Shown here one piece after another: positions 38,005 through 51,707 of a stretch of DNA of 64,000 nucleotides (its first letter is position 1; each line of letters starts with the position of its first letter). A program made the position numbers and the translations under genes. Under the pieces are notes generated by a model. The model was given only the letters and a program-made list of their open reading frames with translations, did no database searches and was not told where the DNA came from. The stretch spans positions 15,309,501 through 15,373,500 of the forward strand of contig CM067513.1 of NCBI GenBank assembly GCA_034509495.1. The letters run 5' to 3'. Source of the DNA: Acestrorhynchus altus. Its lineage: Eukaryota; Chordata; Actinopteri; Characiformes; Acestrorhynchidae.

Positions 38005-38170
38005 AGGATATACAATAGTCCAGAGATAGGCAATCCAGATTCTTGCGTAGTTTCCTGCTCTAACACACCTTATAAACCTAGCAGTTAACCGGTGATTTGA
38101 ATCAGGTGTGCTTGAGCCAGAAGAGCACAAAACTGTGCAGGAGTGTCACACACCAGGACCAGGATTGTCC
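38005..38170. mobile_element. MITE of the CCTGGTCC class (family C-like)
   Basis: The near-palindromic layout starts AGAGATAGGCAATCC and ends GGACCAGGATTGTCC, with mirrored CCTGCTCTAACACACC and AGGTGTGCTTGAGC blocks inside. This matches a very common class of fish short inverted-repeat element related to those at 47405 and 62625. Confidence 0.65.
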
Positions 38171-38174
38171 ACCC

Positions 38175-40160
<1,986 letters not shown>

Positions 40161-40429
40161 CAGAACTGAGACATGTCTGTCTGCAGTCCTGTGGACCTTG
40201 TTAAAGATGTGAAGCTAAAGAGGGCCAGAAACCTCAATGGTTGTCAAGTGCCTAGCACATGGCTTCGTGTGTGCCAATACACCAGCCAAACCATCCCAAG
40301 GAAGGTTTCCAGCAAGAGAGAGGCTGTGAAATCTAACTGGAAGGTAGGCACGCACATAACACATCTCATACACATTCAAAGAAGCACTGGTGGAGGGAGG
40401 TAAGGGGATCCGTGAGGTCTGGCACTCCA

Positions 40430-40570
40430 CCTACTCCTCCCCTGCCTGGGGGCTGGACCGCAGGACGAGCAGCGGCCATTAATTTTAATAACTGCACTTA
40501 TTTTCACTCCTGCCAGGAACCATTACCATAATTCACACTCTGCACAATACCTGGCTGTGGTTTGCTTTAA
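40430..40570. promoter_or_regulatory. Candidate conserved non-coding element
   Basis: GC-rich start (CTGGACCGCAGGACGAGCAG) running into paired homeodomain cores (CCATTAATTTTAATAACTGC) and CCATTACCATAATTCACA. Such mixed composition is common in vertebrate enhancers, but conservation is not visible here. Confidence 0.25.
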
Positions 40571-40615
40571 AAACCCTGGATCTGATTCAGAGTTGGAAAA
40601 ACATAGCGAAGGGTG

Positions 40616-40645
40616 GGAGAGAGAGAGAGAAAGAGAGAGAGAGAA
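40616..40645. repeat. Short (GA)n array
   Basis: Interrupted GA repeat of about 15 units. Confidence 0.9.
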
Positions 40646-41214
40646 AGTGAAGGATAAAGTACCAGCACAAAGCTCTACCTCAGAGTTAGAGATGGCATGA
40701 TACATCTACTCTGATCTCAACGTAAACACTCAATTTAATAAAAAGCAGAACCAATATATTTCACCCCCAATTTGGCAGTGCCAATCACCCCACCCTGTTA
40801 GGACACCCATATCCCATACGATGCTCCCGACAGTAAGAGGGTGAAAACAAGCACATGCATCCTCAAATACATGAAAAGCGATTCTCTTGGAAAGCGGCTG
40901 CAAATGGGATCTGATGGGATCCTCAAAGGCATTTCTTGTGCCCAGTAATCTCCAGGCCCTCTGCAGCCCTGAAGTTGGATGAAGTAGTGGAAGAAGATAC
41001 GAAAAAATGTTTGTTATACACTCTCAGAAAGGGGGTTTTCAGTGCTTTGCTACTTAGGACAATGGTTCTGTAATATAAAATAAAAAAATGAGGTTCCACT
41101 ATTATTTTTGCTAATATGAATAAATGGTTCTTTGAGTGATGCCATAGGAGAACCATGTTTGCAATATTATTGTGTCAAAAAAAACTTTTATTGCCCCAAG
41201 AATCCCACCTATGT

Positions 41215-41490
41215 AAATCCATCCATCCATCCAGCTGCTGCTTATCCAGGGTCCAGGTCGCATGGGCAGCAGTCTAAACAAAGAGGCCCAGACCTCCCAG
41301 ATCTCCCCAGCCAACTCTTCCAGCTCTTCATGGAGGATTCCAAGACATTCCCTGGCTAGCCAAGAGAAATACTCTCCAGTGTGTTCTGGGTCTTCCTCAG
41401 AGACTCCTCCCAGTTGGACATAACCAGAACACCTCTCGACATGGAAGGACTCTACTCCAAGACCCTTGTGGATGACTGAACTCCTTACTC
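41215..41490 (-). mobile_element. Non-LTR retrotransposon fragment
   Basis: The CCATCCATCCATCCAGCTGC start and blocks GGGTCCAGGTCGCATGGGCA, TTCCCTGGCTAGCCAAGAGA, TGTTCTGGGTCTTCCTCAG and AACACCTCTCGACATGGA match a very abundant fish LINE 3' region read antisense. I associate it with Rex/RTE-like elements, but the family assignment is from memory. It is truncated at about 41490. Confidence 0.7.
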
Positions 41491-42184
41491 ATTAGGAAAT
41501 TCATATGATGTAAAGGTCCTTCTAATTACTGGTTGCTGGACATTTGGATATGTAGCATGGTTGTCTACACTTAACACTACACATTTTGCACATTTGTGCA
41601 CCATTTTCACAAATCTTGGTTTGGATGGACACTGCCCCACCCCTAGTCCACCCATATACAATGCCCTGTACTCGAAGCACTGATACCAATCCTGATTCAC
41701 TACATTTATACAAAACTATTAAGTACTACCATATATAGGCTGTTTAAAAGCCTAATCTAAAAATAGCATGCTCAAACTACTCGGCAGGAACTAAAAACCT
41801 AGCCAACATGACTTCCACATGGGCTAACACTTGCATGGGTACTCAATTGCTCAGTTAACTGGTTGAGGTGCATTTGTCCTTGATTTGTCTTTTGCCCTCC
41901 GATGCCCTATCCAGCATTTCCTGCTGGTACTAATGTCATATTCACACTGGACTTTAAAGAGTACATCCACACACAGTATGTTGAATGCATGCACTGATTT
42001 TCTAACAACAGAGATTTTTTTGCTGTATGATCTTCAAACAGTAGGTCTCCCTTACTCCATTATCACACATGTATGTTTGTTTATTTGTTGTTGTTTTTGT
42101 TTTTTTTTACATTGTTCTGGATACCCACACACTCCTACTCAGACAGAAAAGTAGAGATTGACTTTTTAGCCAAATTTAAGTTAA

Positions 42185-42445
42185 CTATGTCCTGTCGCAA
42201 TGGATGCCGCAGTGATGCCGCAGGTAATGCGTGTCTCCAGGGGTTGTTGGTTCGATCCCTGCTCAGGTTGCTGTCTGTGAGGAGTTTTGTGTGTTCTCCC
42301 CTCCGCGTACTATGGTTTCCTCCCACCTCCCAAAAATACATGAGGTGACTTGTCTCTGCTAAGTTGCCCCTAGGTTTGTGTGTATGTAGTAGCCTGTTAT
42401 GGACTGACACCCCGTCCAGGGGGTATTCCTGCCATGTGCCCTAAT
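42185..42445 (+). repeat. tRNA-derived SINE-like element
   Basis: GGTTCGATCC at 42249-42258 is a perfect RNA polymerase III B box. The A-box region GCAGTGATGCCGCAGG with TAATGCG lies about 35 bp upstream. The body has TGTCTGTGAGGAGTTTTGTG, TTTCCTCCCACCTCCC and GACACCCCGTCCAGGG with GTATTCCTGCC. The layout fits repeats abundant in characins and relatives. Confidence 0.75.
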
Positions 42446-42869
42446 AAACTGTATGAATGTGAAGGTGAGACAAAAATTAAAACGAAAAATACACACATAA
42501 ACCTGGACAGGGCCTCAGACTGCATTCATGAAGTGCGGGGCTGTAAAAATAACCGTTAAAGATAACACCCAGGGAAATACACCGCCAAATCGCAGCAAGC
42601 AGGCATTGATATATTCTTGTTTGTACAAATCCCTCACCCCCATCCTCATGTTCATTATATTACAACACAAAGTCTGTAACTGCCAGGTTGACACATGATA
42701 CCATCCAACAGTTTCCTATAAGGCCTCACATTCAGGTGACAATGCCCTTCACTGAAAACAGCTTTATTGACAGAAAAAGGCGGGAAAAGCTACTCCTCTT
42801 ATCTACACTAAATACAAGGTGAGCCTGCTGCTCAAATGCTACTGTAAAAATGCAAAGCAGTGTGGGAAC

Positions 42870-43000
42870 CCTTTGCATCTCGTTATGCAAAGCTGGCCGA
42901 GAGATAAGCCAGAGCCGTTTACATAATGGCAACATGCTATGAGGGCGCAAGGTACAGCTGTCCACCGTTTAAAAACTGTCATAACGCACACCCTCCCACA
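42870..43000. promoter_or_regulatory. Candidate enhancer-like element
   Basis: Compact cluster with an octamer-type ATGCAAAG, GATA-type AGATAAG and a nearby TTACATAATGG, in repeat-free sequence. Inference from motif content only. Confidence 0.25.
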
Positions 43001-43374
43001 GCCTGCTGTTTGTTTTGGCTTTTGGGAATAAGATTGTTGGGAACATTGTGCTGCTCCTGGAGAGGTGGAAGTACCTGCTGTATGAGAACGGCAGGCAGGT
43101 GGAGGAGGATCATAAAATCAAAACCGTATCAAACTGTTGCTGTTTGTATGTTTATACAGGAAAACGACTGGGCTTGTGAATGAACAGAAAAAATGTTATG
43201 GTCATGTTAGAGGAACAGCTCTTTCATTGATGGCACAGAGATTTAAGAGCAACACGACAGCACTGGATTTTAGGAAACACTGAAAGAGGTCAATAGGCCA
43301 AGTTACACTCCTAAAAAGCAGAAGACAGGGCCCCAGTCTGTCAAATGACATACTGACTCTTGATCTTGCAAAAT

Positions 43375-43575
43375 ACAATATACATCAATCAACCATAACA
43401 TTAAGATCATCTTTTTGTTTATACACTTGCAGTCCATTTTATAAAATCCTCTTACCACAGAGGAGCCCTTTGTAGCTCTATCATTACAGTCTGTAGTCAA
43501 TCCATTTCTCTGCATTCTTTGTTAAACCACCAGACCACCAGAGCAGGTATTATGTGGGTGGTGGGTCATTCTCAA

Positions 43576-43580
<5 letters not shown>
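43375..43580 (+). mobile_element. MITE family B copy, truncated
   Basis: Starts ATCAATCAACCATAACATTA and carries the family blocks GCAGTCCATTTTATAAA, TTTCTCTGCATTCTTTGTTA and GAGCAGGTATTATGTGGGTG. It breaks off at the adjoining GT array. Confidence 0.75.

Positions 43581-43654
<74 letters not shown>
43580..43654. repeat. Microsatellite (GT)n
   Basis: About 36 units with one GC near the right end. Confidence 0.97.
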
Positions 43655-43659
43655 AAATC

Positions 43660-44475
43660 TATATCAGTATTATCCCTTTTATTGACTTTTATCCTGACAT
43701 TTGAACACTGCAACAACACAGAAAGAGTGCAAACAGCTCTCCACATGGACAGATCACTGAAACCTGAAGATAGATTGGCTGAAACATTTTTTACATACTG
43801 AAAAGCCTCAGATATTGAACACAGTTCCTTTAGTTGAACAAAGAAAAAGTAAATACACCAGAATAATCTAACTTCTGTTTTTTTGTCCTCCATGTCCACT
43901 TGGACAAGGCCACTTGAACAAGGCCACTTGCAATGGGGACACTGAATGGGAGGAAAATGTGACTCAGCAAGACCTATTCTTTCCATAGTGTCTTCTGACC
44001 ACTGTATCCCTGCCTGTGCTGCGCCATGGTGTCGACCTGCCCATCAAGTAAGTTTTGTCCCTTTGTGTGTTTCTCCTTTGCATCTCTGCCTTTTTAAACT
44101 GCTTCTTGAGGGACGCTTTAGAGGCCACAGACCTTGAACCATGAAGCTATTCACCTCAGTCCACCTGACACACCCCTCGTATGCAGCATGACGCTGTGCT
44201 GCTTTACTGTCAGGATGACAGCTCTGCTTACTTGCATGTTTTAAGACCATGATGTATCCTCATTCTTCATCAGGCCCCACTCCAAAGACACACATGTAGG
44301 CAGTTCTCATGTGACTCTATTCCCTTCATTCATGGCCTCCAAACCCCTTGCGGTTAGGCAGAATAGTGCATGCTGGCTTTGGCTTGGGAAAGTGTTTCCA
44401 ATTGTGTTTCATTGCTGCTTCATTAAGTTGGAACACATTCAAGGAAAACCGAGAATTTAGAGAGGGAGTAAAAGA
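43660..44475. other. No gene seen
   Basis: A 154-codon minus frame (43522-43986) is driven by the adjacent repeat. CAAGTAAGTTTTG near 44045 resembles a splice donor but no exon could be built around it. Confidence 0.45.
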
Positions 44476-44477
44476 CT

Positions 44478-44479
<2 letters not shown>

Positions 44480-44559
<80 letters not shown>
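44480..44559. repeat. Microsatellite (CA)n
   Basis: About 40 uninterrupted units. Confidence 0.97.
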
Positions 44560-44562
<3 letters not shown>

Positions 44563-44675
44563 GCAATCATGTCAGTGTCACTATGTTTGAGAGAGCTGAT
44601 TTCTGTATTCCAAGCAAAATGTCCTCATTTGTACTGTCATGCTATCCAATCATGAGTGCTAAAAGCAAGCACGCG

Positions 44676-44697
44676 CACACACACAAACACACACACA

Positions 44698-44774
<77 letters not shown>
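44676..44774. repeat. Microsatellite (CA)n, interrupted start
   Basis: About 45 units with GC, AA and AT interruptions in the first 30 bases. It lies about 115 bp from the previous CA array on the same strand. Confidence 0.97.
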
Positions 44775-44776
<2 letters not shown>

Positions 44777-44779
44777 TTG

Positions 44780-45555
44780 TCTTTAAAAAAATAAAATGTA
44801 CCTCTGTGGGAGTGCCATTTGTGTTTCTAGTGCTGTTATGTTACAACAACGCACCTATCCATATATGGAGTACTGGCACATAATAGGCTATGACATGCTA
44901 CAATGTAGTGGGCAGGGCTTATGGACTGTTCACAAGTGCATTGGTGTACATTGGCCACGCCCCCAGGTAAGCTTACTCTATAACAAAGCAGCAAAAATGG
45001 AGCAGCACCATAAGCAATTAAAGGATTACAGTAACTTGACCCAGATAAACACCTTTGACTGAGACAAAAAAAAAACAAGAGTTGTTGAAAAGAGAGGAAA
45101 CCAGAGTGATTAGAAATCATTTAAGACCATTTAGAGACATAAAGTATGAAGTGAAAGAAAATTATTGCATGGCTCCTTTGAAGTCCTGCATTGTTTAGGG
45201 TTGTAGCATGTAAGAATACAGCTAAATGAACATCATAAGAAAACCCTGGTGAATGTCAGAATCTTCATGAGAACTGCTTAAGGGGTTTTTAAGATTGTTT
45301 TGGTCTAAAAAAGGTCTGGAGAATGAGATCCTTATTCTCTTAAGAAAGCCTTATCTCTCACTTTTTAAGGATTTTCTTTAGCTGTTTCTCCAGTTCAAGA
45401 GCTAAAAGTGACAGTAGAATAAACAGCCAGTAGGAAAAAAATCCTCTATGGAAAATATGACGACTGTAACCTGATATTTGGAAGCCATTATTTTACAGAA
45501 TCCAACAGCATAATCTCTCATCTTAATCTGATTAAATATAACATATATAGATAAC
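44780..45555. other. No gene seen
   Basis: CCCCCAGGTAAGCTT at about 44962 is a strong-looking splice donor, but the sequence before it shows no recognisable coding exon. It might be a decoy or part of a non-coding transcript. Confidence 0.4.
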
Positions 45556-45594
45556 AAGTAGATCCCTTCTGCACAGAAATATAAAGTTCCATTC

Positions 45595-46080
45595 CAAGTC
45601 CAGACTCCATGTCCAGAATGGAAATGTTCCAGTGTGTGAGTGGACTCCGAAATGGATCCAGCTTGCGGATCTGTCCGAGATGATATCATAGGTCCATTTT
45701 GGATCCGGAATGGAACATTTTTCTATCTGGGATTAGTGTTTCATGACCAATCTCGGTGCTAATTTAACACTACCAGTATTTAACACTGGCAAATTTGCTT
45801 GCTATGGTGATGTTAGACAGCAACGTGTAACAGTGCAAGACTGCACCGAAGAGAGAGCTGGCATGGACAAGGATGACAGTAAGCAGATCTGTTCTGCATT
45901 TGGACTAGAGGACCAGAGGATCTGTAGTGGATTTGCTGGATTTGTTTTAGTCCGGATCAGGAACAGATATGTCCAGGTGTGCAAGTGGACTTCAAAACTG
46001 ATCCTATTTGAGTGTCTGTCCTGGATGTTACTGCACATCTGTTTAGGATCCAGAATGTATAACTGTGCTATCTGGGTAGA
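45595..46080. repeat. Diverged direct repeat rich in GGATCC-type blocks
   Basis: The block at about 45634-45730 (GTGTGTGAGTGGACTCCGAA to ATCTGGG) recurs diverged at about 45978-46077 (GTGTGCAAGTGGACTTCAAA to ATCTGGG). Both carry a GGATCC(G/A)GAATG core near the end and a shared TCTATCTGGG or GCTATCTGGG finish. A 121-codon frame covers the second half but has no known domain. Probably an unrecognised repeat family. Confidence 0.55.
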
Positions 46081-46084
46081 CATC

Positions 46085-46335
46085 TATTATTGTAATTTAA
46101 ATATTTAAACAGAAATGTAGAGCCTTCTGAAATCATGTAAAACTATTTTAAGGTTAAGAAAAATATTTATGTAGATTTTTTTAAGAATACTAATTGAATT
46201 CTAAACAAGTTTTCCCACCAATAATGAACTGTGAATCTGAATCTAAAAGAAATCCTCAAAATTACTTTGTATGATTTTTAAATAATTAATTTGCATTTTA
46301 TTGCATGAAATTATTTGATACAATAGAAAAATGGA
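46085..46335. other. No gene seen
   Basis: AT-rich sequence adjoining the transposon remnant to the right. Confidence 0.5.
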
Positions 46336-46379
46336 ATTTAATATTTGGTACAGATGTCAGATGTTTGCTGTTGTTCTTG

Positions 46380-47215
46380 ACCAAGTTTGCACACAAAGCA
46401 GCAGGGATTTTGGCCCACTCCTCCATATAGATCTTCTTCAGATATTTCAGGATTCAGGGCTTTGAGTTTCAGCTCCCTCCAAAGATTTTCTGTAGACTGT
46501 AGGCCACTCCAGGACATTAAAATGCTTCTTATGGAGCCACTCCTTAGTTGCCCTACCTGTGTGTATCAGGTCATTGTCATGCTGGAAGACCTCCATTCTC
46601 CCCTCAGTATAGTGTAGTCATCCTGTCCCCTTTGCAGAAAAGCACCCCCAAATATGATGTTTCCACCCCCATGCTTCACGATTGGGATGGTGTTCTTGGG
46701 GTTGTACTCATCCATCTTCTTCCTTCAAACATAGTGAGTGGAGATGAAAGCTATATTTTGGACTCACTGATGCTCTCCCATGCCTCCTCTGTATCATCCA
46801 GATGGCCAACTTCAAATGGGCATTTACATGTGCTGGCATCAGCAGGGACACCTTGCATGCCCTGCAGGATTTTAATCCATGACGGTGTAGGGTGTTACTA
46901 ACGGTAATCTTTGAGAATGTGGTCCCAGCTCTATTCAGATCATTGACAAGGTCCTCCAATGTAGTTCTGGGCTGATTCCTGACAAGATCTTGCATGGAGC
47001 CCCAGACAGAGGAAGATTGACAGTCATCTTTTGTTTCTTCCATTTTATATTAATTGCACCAACAGTTGTTGCCTTCTCACCAGGCTGCTTGCCTACTGTC
47101 CTGTAGCCCAACTCAGCCTTGTCTACAAATTTGTCCCTGGTCTCCTTAGACAGTTCCTTGGTTTTGGCCATGGTGGTCAGGTTGGAGTATGATTGATTGT
47201 GTGGACAGGTGTCTT
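46380..47215 (-). mobile_element. Tc1-like transposase pseudogene
   Basis: Read on the minus strand from the ATG ending at 47171, it begins MAKTKELSKETRDKFVDK, the paired-like helix-turn-helix DNA-binding start of Tc1-family transposases. It then continues in shifted frames: KWKKQKMTVNLP, then VRNQPRTTLEDLVNDLNRAG with the second helix-turn-helix, and GLKSCRACKVSLLMPAHV. Further on come a WGCFSAKGTG-like stretch and FQHDNDLIHT near 46590, which keeps the second catalytic aspartate. An ENLWRELK-like stretch near 46475 keeps the glutamate. The first aspartate box is lost in a deletion around 46750, and several shifts and stops break the frame. Intact relatives are about 340 residues. Inverted termini were not found, so both ends may be eroded. 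Confidence 0.88.
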
Positions 47216-47219
47216 TTAT

Positions 47220-47400
47220 ACAGCTAACTAGGTATAAATATATACATAGGGTTTTTTGTTTGTTTGTTTGTTTTTTTATTTAAGGCATTAATGTCATTAC
47301 TCTGCATGATGCAAAGACTTCACAATAATATTCCTGTAAAAAACAATAGATGTACTGAAGAATAAGCATAAAATATGCTTTCTAGAATAAAATGCAGTGG
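47220..47400. other. Flank of transposase pseudogene; (GTTT)n
   Basis: A short GTTTGTTTGTTT run near 47258-47270 sits just upstream of the transposase start. No gene seen. Confidence 0.5.
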
Positions 47401-47404
47401 ATTA

Positions 47405-47590
47405 AATTAGTGTTTCTCAACCATGGTCCTGGAGGCATGCCTACCCCGCATATTTTTGGAGCTTTGCCCCCACCACACCTGATTCAATGAGTCAGCTCAA
47501 TCAGCTTTGTTATGGAGTTGCAGGGAGTGTGTTAAAGCTTAAACATGCAGGGTAGGGGTGCCTCCATGACCAGAATTGAGAAACACTCTT
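47405..47590. mobile_element. MITE family C, complete copy
   Basis: The left terminus AGTGTTTCTCAACCATGG is matched by an inverted right terminus (AGAATTGAGAAACACT). Inner mirrored blocks are CCTGGAGGCATGCCTACC and GTAGGGGTGCCTCCAT. The element is about 185 bp, nearly palindromic and non-coding. Confidence 0.85.
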
Positions 47591-47594
47591 GGAC

Positions 47595-49330
47595 AGTGCT
47601 CAGGCTGCAGTATTTTGATTTTTGAGACAGTAAGATAATGACACCTTGTGGACAAAATACCACATTGCACCTTTAAGCACTTGTGCGTTCACATAGGGTT
47701 TTTCCTGATCCAGAGGACTAGGACCAATTGCTGAATAAGAAAATGAGTCATGTGTATGGAACATCAGCTTGGGTTGGCTGTACATACCTATACTTATAAG
47801 AACTATTGTTTGACAAGCCATTTTTCACATGTAGCCAAGAAAAGGTAGCACTTGCACTTGAAAAACTGTGGTATACTTCACTCTGGTATACTGACATGTC
47901 CATGATGTCCACGGACAGATGAGGCTCCTGACCTACAGCTTAATGGGAAACTTCTGTTTTTAAAATGAGAAGATCTGTCTATAGGCCTTGTTGCTCAGAC
48001 CCTTCAGAGAAGCTAAGGCTCAAAATAGTCTGGTTTATCAATGTTTTGTAGTTTTGCGGCTTCACATCCCTGTATATTATGACAATTGAGGACAGTACGT
48101 GCATAGCTTCCCTGTTCAAGCCAAAAGGAGACAATTTAAGCCCTGTTCGACCCACTTACTCACAGCTAAAGCTGAAAGGTTGAGAAGTAATTAACCCTAA
48201 GTCAGTTGTGTGAATTTAATACAGATTAGTACATATTTAAAGACATAAATTGTTACCCTAACCTTTAGAACCCAAGGCCAAGTATGTGAGATAGTTTTAT
48301 ACTTTTATATTTTTAATTGTATTTTTACAAAGTATTTTTAAGAGACACATCACACATTACAGATATTTTTAGGAGATCCTAGATTACTCAAATTTGTCCT
48401 CATTTGAGATGTAAAAATATTTGTATGAATTTGACCATGTGTTGCCTAAAAATGTACTTTTTTTCTATGACTAAAACAGAAATCCTATCTCAGAAATCCC
48501 AAAATAATTGATCATCCAGAGTTTTTTCAAGCTACAAATGCAAGAACTTTGATGAGTTATTTCTAATTACTAGTTTGTCAAGGATATTTGTAATAATACA
48601 TTCTTCAAAGTACGAGACGGTGGTCCAAATACAATAAAATAATCTGAATATCCTTTATTATTTATATGTGTATCATTATTACTCATACTTTTATTCTGAA
48701 ATTTGAACACTGTGTAAAGAAACAAATAAAGCAAACAACCCCATCCTCGTTTTGCTCTGTAACCCAATATCTGGCTCAGTAATATAATTAAACCAACCCC
48801 CTGATCAGTCAGAGTCTACATGCAGGTTGAGCATGTAAACATTGACAGAACAGTAAACATGCACCGGAAGGTTGATTTGAGTCCATGGTTAGATGTAGTT
48901 AACATTTTGTAGTTATGAGTATGGTGTCTGGAGGTTACTCTGATCCTGAGACATGAAGCTTACAATCCAGGCACGCAAAGTGCGGATCTTAGGTTCTAAG
49001 AGTTAAATCTTCACAGTTTGGAGGACAGAGGTGGGGTAAAAAGTTAAAACTGCTTCAGGAATTGAATCCTGGAGCATTTTGTTATTTCTGGACCTGAACT
49101 ATGACCTCTGCCTCTGCACATTATATAGTGAGGATTTGTGATTCTGATTAAAATCTGCTGAGAAACAAAATCCGCTGTTTTCCTGGCTTCTACACCGATT
49201 TGCCAAAAATTACACAGTGGGACAAATTGGCCCCAGCTCAAATCTCAGGGAATAAGATTCTTCACCTGCCCTGGTATTATCATGCGACCCCTGCTGAGGT
49301 GAAAGTAAATCTTATTCTTGCAGTACCACA
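47595..49330. other. No gene seen
   Basis: AT-rich non-coding sequence between the MITE and the CTCF-like site; small frames only. Confidence 0.5.
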
Positions 49331-49334
49331 TAGG

Positions 49335-49348
49335 CCACCAGGTGGCAG
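49335..49348 (+). promoter_or_regulatory. CTCF-like motif
   Basis: CCACCAGGTGGCAG fits the vertebrate CTCF core CCASYAGRKGGCRS at every position. It lies to the left of the inferred 3' end of tmem229b, so an insulator between that gene and the repeat-rich flank is a reasonable guess. Confidence 0.5.
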
Positions 49349-49449
49349 CAATGAATATAAAGATATTCCACAGATTATTCCACAAATGTCTGTAGAGTGG
49401 TCTGATGTGGAATAATGTGCCAAAAAAGGAGTTCGGTATTCTACATATA

Positions 49450-49950
49450 CACCAATCAACTATAATATTATAACCACTTCCTTGTTTCTACATTCAGTTT
49501 CCATTTTATCAGCTTCTCTTACTATACAAGAGCTCTTTGTGACTGCAGTCCATCTGTTTCTCTGCATACTTTCTTATCCTCACCCTGATCTTTAATGGTC
49601 AGGACACTATAGAGCAGGTACAATGTGGGTGGAGGAGCATTCTAAGCACTGCAATGACACTGACATAGTGGTGTTAGCGTGTGTTGGGCTGGTATGAGCG
49701 GATCAGACACATCAGTGCTACTGGAGTGTTTAAACACTGTTTCCACACACTGTCCACTCCATTAGACAGTCCTATATAAGTTCTCCATTTTGTATAATCT
49801 TGTAAGGTCCTTAGCAGTGAGGATGATGATGAAAGGAGGCAAACAATGTATATAAAGAAACAGATGGACTGTTTGTAATTATAGAAACACAAAGCTCCTA
49901 TATGGTCACAAGAGCTGACAAGGTGGAGGTCATAGTGTTACAGTTAAAAT
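49450..49950 (+). mobile_element. MITE family B, near-complete copy
   Basis: The left end ACCAATCAACTATAATATTA is mirrored at the right end by GAGGTCATAGTGTTACAG. Inside are AATGTGGGTGGAGGAGCATT and the GGGCTGGTATGAGCGGATCA block. It is about 500 bp, the longest copy of the family here, and non-coding. Confidence 0.8.
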
Positions 49951-49973
49951 ATTCTGGCATAAACACTAATATG

Positions 49974-49983
49974 TATATATATA

Positions 49984-50026
<43 letters not shown>
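49974..50026. repeat. Microsatellite (AT)n
   Basis: AT repeat with one phase switch near 49990, followed by CACACACA. Confidence 0.95.
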
Positions 50027-50034
<8 letters not shown>

Positions 50035-50052
50035 TATTTGTGTGCAAATATA

Positions 50053-51707
50053 TTTATTTTTCCTATGGTTGACTATAATTAAATATCAAGTGATTTTTGC
50101 TCGTTTTGATTTATTCTCATAATTATGTAATATCTCATTATTATGACTTACTCTTTGATCATTTATTTGCTCTAAGTGGCAGAAATGGGCTTCCATATAT
50201 TTAGAATTTTTTTGGACCATTTCACATGTTTTACACGCACCACTCTGAAGGAAAATGTGTGGAATGCCATTTTAACTAGCATAGGTATTCCTGAGGACAT
50301 CCAGGGTTCTAATTAAAGACAGACGTATATTACTCACTATGTAACAGATTTTTCATTTTCATGTGGTACCAAAAAAAAATACCTATCAAATTTGTGCAAT
50401 GATGGCTTTAATGAACAGATGGGATATTCAGTATTTTAATACAAAATGCAGCATTAGCCACTTTCAACATAATCAAAAACAGATGTTCAAAGCTTCGTGA
50501 CATTATGGTCAACCATAATTTACCATGCAAATAGCAGATAGTTGTTAATCAATGGACAGAAAAGTGACTTGTTAACAAGGTTTTCTCGACACATGTGCAT
50601 GTTTCATTCTAGAGCCAAGACATTTTCGTAAATATCAGTTCTGCTTCTATGGTGCACTAAGTCTGGACCCTTTCATATTCATACAGAGATATTTAGAGTG
50701 GTCCGAGTGAGAACATAGCACCAGATCAAGATTTTCACACCTCTTCAAGCTCACTCTCCAGTGTATTCACAGGATATTTTGATCTGTTTCATATTTCAAT
50801 ACTAACGATCAGCAGCAGGCTCCATTACAAGAGTACAAGTAAAAACAATACAGTATTCCTCTGTGTTTTGTCCATATGGTTAAATAACAATAAACCACTC
50901 AGTTCTCTTTACAGAATACACTTCTGATTAGATTCTGTATGAAAAAATCTGGAAGACAGTCTTCATGCATGTTCAAGCACTGGTATTTTCTCAGTATAAA
51001 AACAAAAGATTCAAGTACATTGCATTGCTTTAGGGCACAGTATACAATTTTCTATAGGCTTATATTAGACTTAAGTTACTTCTTACCTACCTTCAGATAA
51101 ATATGAACAAATAAACCCCAAAAGGTAAGTATTTGTACTAACAGTTATTTGCTTTTGCTACTACACACTGTAGACTTTGTTAATATATTAAAAATCTTCT
51201 GAATTGTTTTTGATATTTTCTGCAAACATTCCTTTTCTTCATATTTCAAGATGCCATTTCATCATTAGAACATGTGTTCTCATGGTGTTATTGTTTTCTT
51301 TCTGCCTCCCTGTTTTCAAGGTGGTTGGACTGGTCTTGCAGGTATCTGTGACAGGAGGGTATAAAATCTAAGCTGGCCCCAACATGCTTCTCTTTTGCAT
51401 CCTCCTTTATCTAAACAGATGCTGGAATATGAGGGGTTTAAGGAGCTGGGCATTAGTAGAGAGACTGGACTCTTCTGTGTGAATAAAGAAAGACATTTAA
51501 ATGGACAATAAACCCACACACCTTCCTAGTTGTGTTTTTTGTCCATGTGATTTTCCACAGTTCAAAACCAACAGTGTCCAAAGATCATTCTCCCAGGTGG
51601 TGGTGCAGGAGAGAGCTGGACGGATATGTGGAAGCAGCTGAGGGGCAAAGGAGACAGATGGTGGGTAAATACACCTTGAGATGGACACCTTGACCATCGA
51701 TTGCCAT
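50053..51707 (-). other. tmem229b: Inferred 3' untranslated region of tmem229b
   Basis: Downstream of the tmem229b stop on the minus strand. TTTATT (AATAAA on the coding strand) occurs at 50053-50058, 50110-50115 and 50162-50167, so polyadenylation near 50.0-50.15 kb would give a 3' region of about 1.6 kb. The interval is free of recognised transposons, which fits selection against insertion. The end point is a guess, because these hexamers are common in AT-rich DNA. Confidence 0.4.

Noticed and set aside
42249..42258. tRNA gene suggested by a perfect B box
   Set aside because: No cloverleaf can be folded around it; the context is a SINE-like repeat.
43522..43986. 154-codon minus-strand open frame
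   Set aside because: A run of alternating His and Thr from the GT microsatellite links two unrelated segments; no domain and no splice support.
44945..44975. Exon ending in a strong donor CAGGTAAGC
   Set aside because: No coding frame, acceptor or homologous protein could be recognised upstream.
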